DNA of 64,000 nt from Flaveria trinervia (Eukaryota; Streptophyta; Magnoliopsida; Asterales; Asteraceae), in NCBI GenBank assembly GCA_025506515.1, contig CM046453.1:41733727-41797726 (forward strand). Reading direction: 5' to 3'. The notes beneath the pieces were generated by a model, which did not search any database, was not told the DNA's origin, and worked only from the letters and a program-made list of their open reading frames with translations. This document shows, piece by piece, positions 57,705 through 64,000 of the stretch (position 1 is the first letter of the stretch; each line of letters starts with the position of its first letter). The position numbers and the translations under genes were made by a program.

Positions 57705-57942
57705 TCTCATGTTCTTGTATCTTTCGAATATGCTTTTGTAACACTTGTAATAGAACATTGAGAAAGCAATATACTACATTCTTCAAAACCATACAGTTGT
57801 GTTCTTTGTGTTCTATCTCTCTTGCATTACTTTTGTTCTTACCATCTCCACTTGTATAATCCGGTTTACTGTTTGATTAAAGTTTAGTTAACCTCCTTTT
57901 TGTGTTATTGTGTTGTAACTTGCACCCTTCAACGATCCTGCA

Positions 57943-57947
57943 CTATG
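57943..57947. repeat. Target site duplication of Copia E, right copy (CTATG)
   Basis: One base differs from the left copy CTGTG (49243-49247), consistent with later mutation. Confidence 0.83.
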
Positions 57948-58398
57948 GATAACCACATGGAGCAGGAATTTCAATTAGGATGAGACCTTCCCTTTCTTGA
58001 AGGTCTTGACAAAAAAAGTTTCCCTCATAGCCTATCTGCACAAAGGGATGGCTAACAGCTTCTTTGGGAAAGAACACCTCACCTTCTTCATCATCCAGCT
58101 GAAGATGCATGTTGATGATGACTGGAGTGATGAAGACTGTTCTCCCCTGCACTGTGGCAGATAGTGCCTTCTCCCCATCCATGACGACCTCAATGCAGGT
58201 CTTCCAAAATTCTAGCAATTGATCCTCATAAAGAGTAGGATCAATTGTTAGAGTGGTGAAGTAGTTGGATAGAGTTAAGAATGAGCAAACTTTTGAGAAA
58301 TGAAGATCTTTCTCTGAGTGTAGCAGAGCAATTTGGTTATGTTGCCTACGTAACTGCATGGAAAAGTTCGGATCATTTCTATAGTTAAGGTTGGCCAT
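57948..58398 (-). pseudogene. aORF of Copia D, N-terminal portion
   Basis: ATG 58398 (MANLNYRNDPNFSMQL) opens 150 codons without a stop up to the E insertion: HNQIALL, CSFLTLSNYFTTLTIDP, LYEDQLLEFWK, VQGRTVFITPVIINMHLQLDDE, EVFFPKEAVSHPF. This is the intact counterpart of the E N-terminal domain and shows homology to NPTIY...QFW...VVITP of A/B/C. The rest is at 49242-45881. Its TATA box is at 58511-58520. Confidence 0.84.
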
Positions 58399-59101
58399 TT
58401 TGAGGAAGCTTAAGGATGAAGAAAGAAAAAAGAAAGAAATTTCAAAGAGAAATTTAGGGTTTTTAGTTCTGGAGGAAAGAAAGAGATGATAGAAAGAGGG
58501 GAGACTGTTGGGTTTATATATGAAAAAAGGATTTCAGATAAAGTTTAATGAAAGAGGATAAACTTTGAAATTTGGATGTCGGTCCCACCTCTGAAAAAGT
58601 AGTTTACTTTTGCTCAAAAAGTAGTTTTCTTGGAAGCAAAAAGCTTCCGAAGGTAAATTATCCTCGGAAGTTTTAATGAAAAAGTTTCCCAAGCTAAAAT
58701 GACGTCGGAAGGTTTTCCTAAGAGTTGTGAAAATTTTGCTTCGAAAGAAAAATAAGACATGAATGCTTTGTCCAAAGGAACAAAGCTTGCAAGAGTTAAT
58801 TTGCTTCAGAACATAATGGTTCTTAAAAACATACAAGTGTCTAAGAAAAGTATAAGCTTCAGAAGATATTTCAGAAATTTCTCCCAAAGGTAAATTTCTT
58901 AGACAGTTGTTTATTTTGAAGGCATGATTTTCTTCCGAAGATAAAAGCATATCTACCGAAGGATCAGAAATTTTCTAAAATCTAAGGAAAGTCATCCAAA
59001 AGATTTTCATCCAAAGAGAACAAGAGCTTATGAAAGTGATGAACTAGACAACTTAGGACACACAGATTTTAAAAAATAATAAGAATTAGTTTTAGAAAAA
59101 C
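58399..59101 (-). promoter_or_regulatory. Spacer of Copia D: CTTCCGAAG motifs and putative aORF promoter
   Basis: Noncoding between pol stop (59102) and aORF. CTTCCGAAG and decayed variants (TTCCGAAGG, CTCGGAAG, GTCGGAAGG) are scattered over 58640-58960. TATATAAACC (- strand) is at 58511-58520, 113 bp before the ATG, then a CT-rich leader. Confidence 0.68.
58511..58520 (-). promoter_or_regulatory. TATA box upstream of aORF, Copia D
   Basis: TATATAAACC on the - strand, 113 bp upstream of ATG 58398; conserved in E. Confidence 0.63.
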
Positions 59102-60560
59102 CTACTCAAAGTTTATCATCCCAATAGCTTATATAAGATATTTAAATATCTATTCATCGAAAGCCTTTGTAAACAGGCTAGCATATTGATATTTGTGTGA
59201 ACTTTGACTAGTTTAATTAATCGATTTTAAAAATTATCTCTACCTAATGATACCTGATCTTGATGTGTTTGATCCTTGAGTGCTGCACAAGATTTTCTAT
59301 GATTGAGATAGCACTATTGTTGTCTATGTGAATTGGAGTCTCGTTGAAATTTAATCCATAGTCAAGCATCTGATTTTGAATCCAAAGCACATGAGCACAA
59401 CAGCTTGTAGCAGTAATGTATTCAGCTTTAGTAGTTGATGCAAAGATACAGGATTGTTTCTTGCATTGCCATGTGACAACCCTTCCACCAAGAAACTGAC
59501 ATCCCCCAAATGTAGACTTTGTAGTCATGTTGCAACCACCATAATCACTATCTATATAAGAATACAGATTGAATTTAGAATTCTTAGGATACCATAGACC
59601 AGGTGTTGAAGCACCTTTAAGGTATCTTAGAATCCTTTTGACAGTGATAAGATGAGACATCTTAGGGTTGGCTTGATATCTTGCACAAATGCATGTAGCA
59701 ACATGATATCAGGCCTGCTAGTTGTAAGATACGTAAGAGACCCAATCATAGCCCTGTAAAGGTGTTCATCCACACACTCCCCCTCAAGATTAACAATCTT
59801 TCAATAAGTCATGTTGAACCTCTTAAGTATGTATTGAACATACTTTGACTGACTAATGAAGATGCCATCTTCAAATTGCTTCACTTGAATTCCCAGAAAG
59901 AAATTGAGTTCCCCCATGGCACTCATTTCAAATCTGTCCTTCATCATCTTCTCAAAGTGTTTGCAGAGTCTTGGATTAGTTGAACAAAAAATGATGTCAT
60001 CTACATATACTTGAACTAGCATTAATTAATTTTATGTCCTTTGATAAAGAGATTTCCATCTATAGTACCCCTCCTATATCCATGTTTGTAGAGATACTGA
60101 GATAGATTTTCATACCACTTCCTGGGTGCCTGATGCAGCCCATAAAGATCTTTGTCAAGCTTGCAGACATAATCAGGATGATCAAGATCTGCAAAACCAG
60201 ATGGTTGTTTCACATACACCTCTTCGTTAATCACTCCATAAAGAAAAGCACACTTTACATCAAGTTGATAAACCTTGAAACTTGGATGCAGCAAATGCTA
60301 GGAATATGCTAACAACTTCCAGTCTTGCTACCGGAGCAAAGACATGAGTGTAGTCAATCCCTTCTTCTTGTGTGTATCCTTGAACAACTAGTCTAGCTTT
60401 ATTCTGAATGATAATACCTCTGTCATTCTTCTTGTTACTAAACACCCATTTGGTTCCAATGGTAGTCTTCCTATGAGGAAGAGGACAAAGGTTCCAAATT
60501 TTCTGTCTTTTGAATTGAAGTAAATCCTATTGCATGGATTCAACCTAACTTCCATCCTTC
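59102..60560 (-). pseudogene. Copia reverse transcriptase and RNase H, element D
   Basis: RT: TIGTKWVFSNKKND, KARLVVQGYTQEEGIDY (60420-60360), YQLDVKCAFLYG with first catalytic Asp (about 60260), LYGLHQAPRKWYENL, intact YVDD in VQVYVDDIIFCS (59996-60007), FEMSAMGELNFFLGIQV. RNase H at 59660-59102: RILRYLKGAS, YIDSDYGGC, KSTFGGCQFLGG, ASTTKAEYITATSCCA (Glu-to-Lys change in the usual TTEAEY), VLWIQNQMLDYG, HSRIKHIKIRYH, then shifted LFTKAFDE to the stop at 59102-59104. Frame breaks near 60260, 60030, 59800, 59700 and 59240. Confidence 0.9.
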
Positions 60561-61979
60561 AGAGACTCATCAATTTTCTTTGGCTCTATCTGGGATAAGA
60601 AACAAGAGTGAAGACAAACATTTGCTTCATGGGTTTATCCTCTTGTTCTTACCCTTGTGTTAACATCTCCAATGATGTTTGTGGTAGGGTGAGACTTGTG
60701 GATCCTTAGCTGAGGGATCACAACAAGTTGCTGAGGGAAATCTAAATTAGAGAAATTCAGATTTGTCATAGATGTTTCTCCCATCCAATGAGTGTGTCGC
60801 ATCATTGATGTTGTCATCTATGGAGTGGTTATCAGCATCAAGATATTCCTGATCACTGTAACCACCTCTATTATTTTCTTCTACATTTGAAGTATCTTTA
60901 TCTGGTTGTGGAACCTCTAAGCTGGAATTGGAAGGCATCCCAGATGTATGAGTTGAGTTTGTCATTATGGTGTTGATAGACACTTCATTTGCAGAAGTAG
61001 TTACAACTGGAGCTGAAGATGTGCTGCTCAAATCTTGGATAAGGATCACCTATTGATAAGATATCTATAGATCCTGAAATAGTCTCACAAGATTTGTTAA
61101 AACAGTTGGCAACTAAATCAAGATCAAACAGCCAATCAGGACCAGAACCAGCCACATAGGGTATGTGTTCATTGAAAGTCACATTGGCTGACTCCTCAAC
61201 AATTCTAGTTCTGAGATTGTATACTCTATAAGCCTTAGCTTGGGAAGAGTATCCAATAAAGTGTTCATCATCTGATTTCTCAGCTAATTTGGCAATTTGA
61301 TCTTTGGTTTTCAAGATAGTGCAAGGACATCGAAATGACCTGAGAAAACCAATGAAAGGTTTCCTCTTGTGCTAAAGTTCATAAGGAGTCTTGCTATGAG
61401 TCTTAACCACCAAAACTCTATTCTGCACATAGTAGGTAGTGTTGACTGCCTCTGCCCAGAAGGTGATGGGCAGCTTAGAGTCAAATAACATGGTTCTTGC
61501 AGCTTCAATCAGTGTCCTGTTTCTCCTCTCAGCAACACCATTCTGTTGAGGAATCTTGGGAGCACTGTATTATCTTGAAATACCCTTTCCATCACAAAAT
61601 GTATCAAGGATTTGGTTCTTGAATTCAGTTCCTTGATCACATCATATGGTTTTGACATTGTAATCACATTGATTCTCAATCCGTAGGATGAAATTCTTTA
61701 GAATCTCAGGAGTCTCATCCTTAGTTCTAAAGAAGAAGACCCAAGTGAATCTTGTAAAGTCATATGTGATCACTCAACAATAAGAGGTCCTTCCTAGACT
61801 CATTACACTGTGGGGCCAAAGAGATCCGTATGTAACAAGTGTAGGGGTGTAGTGATGGAGTTTCTTTCCTTAGGCTTATGAGAGACCTTATGTTTTTTCC
61901 CTTTTAGGCATGCAACACAATGATCATCACTTGTAAATCTTTCTTTGGAATTCAAGTTACCAAATTATTCTTAATCATT
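60561..61979 (-). pseudogene. Copia integrase, element D
   Basis: Pre-integrase motif LLWHKRICHVNFKNMNKMIKN (62030-61960; Leu-Gly to Ile-Cys change). The core LLHTDLFGPTV (about 61830) is followed at once by stops; CDQGTEFKNQ (about 61640) has the second Asp, and QQNGVAERRNRT (about 61530) the Glu. FVVRTRI-like C-terminal part: HFIGYSSQAKAYRVYNLRTRIVEESANV (61260-61180). The long Asn/Ser/Asp-rich linker (61049-60640) separates IN from RT. All three acidic residues can be read, but in broken frames. Confidence 0.87.
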
Positions 61980-62470
61980 TTATTCATGTTCTTAAAGTTT
62001 ACATGACATATTCTTTTATGCCATAGGAGAGACTCATCGCTATTGGCTTTAGACAGAAAGCATGAAACTTCTCCAGAGGGAGATATTTCTTGCAAGTCCA
62101 TCTTGTACATGTTCCCTTTCCTGGGGGCTCTAAGCAGAATATGCTCATGAGGAATAACCACCCCGAGCTTGAGAATAGCGCACTCATGCTCAGTAAAGAG
62201 CATGTTATGACTCTGATCACAAACTTGGGATACACTCAGAAGATTGTACCCAAGCTCCTTGACAAAGTTTACCTTTTCAATGCTGAGCTTACCATTTGTG
62301 ACCTTGCCCCTACCAGAAATGTGACCACCTTCATGTCCTCCAAAAGAAACTAGCCCTCCATTAATCTTTTCAAAGTTCTAGAGTAGTGACCTATTGCCTG
62401 TCATGTGCCTGGAACAGGCACTGTCAATGATCTAGACATTCTTGTTTGTCTTGATCTATCCCTGCACAAA
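61980..62470 (-). pseudogene. Copia protease, element D, DSG changed to DSA
   Basis: IIDSACSRHMTGNRSLL with the active site at 62417-62425: the Gly of DSG is Ala (GCC). E has DSG at the same place. Downstream SFGGHEGGHISGRGKVTNGK and LGYNLLSVSQVCDQ are recognisable; a TAG precedes IIDS. Confidence 0.85.
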
Positions 62471-64000
62471 GAAAATGATTAGTTACATTTGGAGACCTAA
62501 GCCTTACGTGTCTTGGGCTCACTAAGAGAAACATAAGGTAATGCAACAGTAATAGATCCTATAGTTGTGCTATGAGAATCTTGAGTTGTTGTTGATGTTG
62601 AACATCTAGTAACTTGGTCAGTCTTTGACATTCACGCCACCTTTGGAAGTTTGGACTTGACCTTCAACACTTTGTAAGCTTTTGAGACTTCGGAAGTTTT
62701 GATGACCGGACCTTCGGAAGATTCTGCAGACACTACAGCAGACTTCAGTCCTTCGGAAGTATTCCTTCCTTCCGAGACCAATTTTTTTCCGAAGGCAATT
62801 TTCCACTTGCCTTCTTCTTAGTTCTGGAGCTTCTGAAAGAAACAAAGTTTCCTTCCAAAGCTTGAATCTTTTTGGAACCCTTGGAAGTCCTTGTCCTCGT
62901 CATGTGAAAAGTACCTTTAGGATTGTATGGACAATTCTTAGCAAGACGAGCTGTACTTTCACACATGACACACTCAATTTTCTTCTTCACAAGAGCCTTC
63001 TGCTGAGAACAAGACTGACTTTGATCATGTCCCTTCTCCACCTTCATCTTTGCACATGCTGAGACAGTCGTTTTGGGCTGAGGACTGTTCTTGGAGTTGG
63101 ATGGTCCAGGTTGTGTAGTAGTGGAATACAACAAATCAGCCTTCTTCTTGGTACTGAGATTATTTGAACATCAACCAGAACTATTGGCAGAAGAGTTTAG
63201 GTTGATGTCTTCACTACTTCAAACCCTGCATAGATAAACACTTGTTTCTTCTTGGAGTCAAAAGTAGCCTTGATCTCTTGAGCCTTTCTTGCTTTTCTTT
63301 TGTTCTTTCTGGTCAAGTTCTTCCTTAGAGACTTGGTCATCACAATCTTCTTCTTCTCCTCAGAAGGATAGTGGCCCTTCTTAAAATCCTCCTCTTCACT
63401 CTTCTCAGAGGAATTCTTCACTATCACTTCTCCATTCTCTTCACTCAAGGGGTCTATGAGAGGACGCTCATCTTCACAAGTTCCACACCTGGGTGATCTT
63501 ACAGGCAAGATTATGTGTGGAGGAGCTATCTCATTAGAACCTAGTCCGTGCATATTTTGATAGCATACCTTTTTGTGCAGGGATGAGGATATCATGTTCT
63601 TGAAGGTCTCTTCTTCAAGAACACACTTTTCTGCCCTGGCTTTATTGATCATAAGCTCAGCCTGGCACTCTATCAGCTTAGTTAGAGATCCTTGATCTGA
63701 ATCCTAAAATTTGTGTGCTCATGTTTTGGAACTAAAATAGTTTTCTCTAAGTCCTCTATCTGTAGTTTATAATCATTTTTAGAGTTTCTAAAATTAGCCT
63801 TTAAGATGTTTAAGGACTCAAGATCAGATCACATTTCTAAGTTGTAGGACCTGTATCTGTTAACTTTAGCAATGCATTAAGGGGTACAAAGATGTTCCCA
63901 TATCTTGTATTTATCATGGATATGCCATTAGTGCTTGATTTGGAGAAGCATCTTCCACCTGAAAGCTCCAGTCAAAGCCTCCTTCGTCAATAGAAACTAC
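62471..64000 (-). pseudogene. Copia Gag (C-terminal part), element D, cut by window end
   Basis: Begins outside the window. 64000-63840 aligns with the EGGFDWSFQVEDAS region of E. The charged coiled-coil-like part is open at 63652-63197 (ARAEKCVLEEETFKNMI, RKNLTRKNKRKARKAQEIK). The second knuckle at 62931-62972 reads CVMCESTARLAKNC, with its zinc-binding His replaced by Arg. The adjoining stretch (62640-62780) carries ACTTCCGAAG and TTCGGAAG repeats in coding sequence, as in E. Confidence 0.85.

Larger units (their letters stand above)
49248..57942 (+). mobile_element. Copia LTR retrotransposon E (family 2), pol-deleted, inserted in D
   Basis: 8.7-kb element: 5' LTR 49248-50033, PBS 50036-50050, gag 50116-about 52790, start of protease to 52904, then a deletion junction into the spacer (52905-53391), aORF 53392-57127, PPT 57160-57168, 3' LTR 57169-57942. 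Integrase, reverse transcriptase and RNase H are absent; D has about 3.3 kb at the same place. It could have moved only with enzymes supplied in trans, if the deletion preceded insertion. Confidence 0.92.
57169..57942 (+). repeat. 3' LTR of Copia E (774 bp)
   Basis: TGTAGAGATT start and CCTGCA end, followed by the right target copy. Contains CTTCCGAAG motifs (57298-57345), a perfect hairpin (57596-57620) and a TATA-like box (57696-57704). Confidence 0.93.
45050..64000 (-). mobile_element. Copia LTR retrotransposon D (family 2), right end cut by window, interrupted by E
   Basis: Read right to left: gag (64000-about 62470), PR, IN, RT, RH (to 59102), spacer, aORF (58398-57948, then after element E 49242-45881), PPT 45840-45853, 3' LTR 45050-45839. 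The 5' LTR and Gag start lie beyond 64000. Family 2 has the same plan as A/B/C but different LTRs and diverged proteins. Over 10.2 kb of D are present without E. Confidence 0.92.

Noticed and set aside
45050..64000. D and E as one inverted-repeat element or foldback
   Set aside because: E has its own PBS, PPT, two LTRs and a 5-bp target duplication, and D coding sequence rejoins without it.
1..64000. tRNA, rRNA or host protein-coding genes
   Set aside because: Both strands were read for such features; none could be supported.

Overview
The window is a pile of plant LTR retrotransposons with no host gene that I can recognise. The proteins are plant-type Copia and Gypsy polyproteins plus a Tnp2-type CACTA transposase relic. 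The family style suggests a eudicot, most likely Asteraceae; that is an inference from memory of related proteins, not something the sequence proves. Almost every reading frame is broken by stops, frameshifts or deletions, so nearly all coding features are pseudogenes.

Layout, oldest layer first. (1) A CACTA Tnp2 transposase relic (43090-44525, + strand). (2) A Gypsy element G (- strand) inserted into it. Its 5' LTR ends at 43089 and the element runs leftward in pieces: 42858-43089, 27050-30765 and 12123-14607. Its 3' end lies left of the window. (3) Three Copia copies of one family, A, B and C, all on the - strand, inserted into G: A (1-12122, left end cut off) in the integrase region, B (14608-27044) between protease and reverse transcriptase with target duplication TCATC, and C (30766-42852) inside the G LTR with target duplication TGCTT. 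(4) After an unassigned gap (44526-45049), a second Copia family: element D (- strand, 45050-64000, right end cut off), interrupted by element E of the same family (+ strand, 49248-57942, target duplication CTGTG/CTATG). E has lost integrase, reverse transcriptase and RNase H.

Both Copia families share an unusual plan: LTR, PBS for initiator tRNA-Met, a long Gag (two zinc knuckles where both can be seen), protease, integrase, reverse transcriptase, RNase H, then a noncoding spacer full of short palindromes, then an additional ORF (aORF) of about 1,100-1,270 codons, polypurine tract, LTR. The aORF sits where SIRE-type Copia elements carry an env-like gene. Here I see no membrane segment. Instead there are conserved basic clusters resembling nuclear localisation signals, and in A/B/C an acidic tract directly after them.

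In the five copies a TATA-like box lies a fixed distance upstream of the aORF start within each family (58-77 bp in A/B/C, about 112 bp in D/E). This suggests that aORF has its own promoter. Each family also repeats its own short motif (CTTCAG/CAGTAGTT in A/B/C, CTTCCGAAG in D/E) in both the LTR U3 and the pol-aORF spacer. Together these features suggest a retrotransposon-encoded nuclear accessory protein that may act on family-specific repeats, comparable in concept to VANC anti-silencing factors of VANDAL DNA transposons. This is a hypothesis and the main item worth testing.
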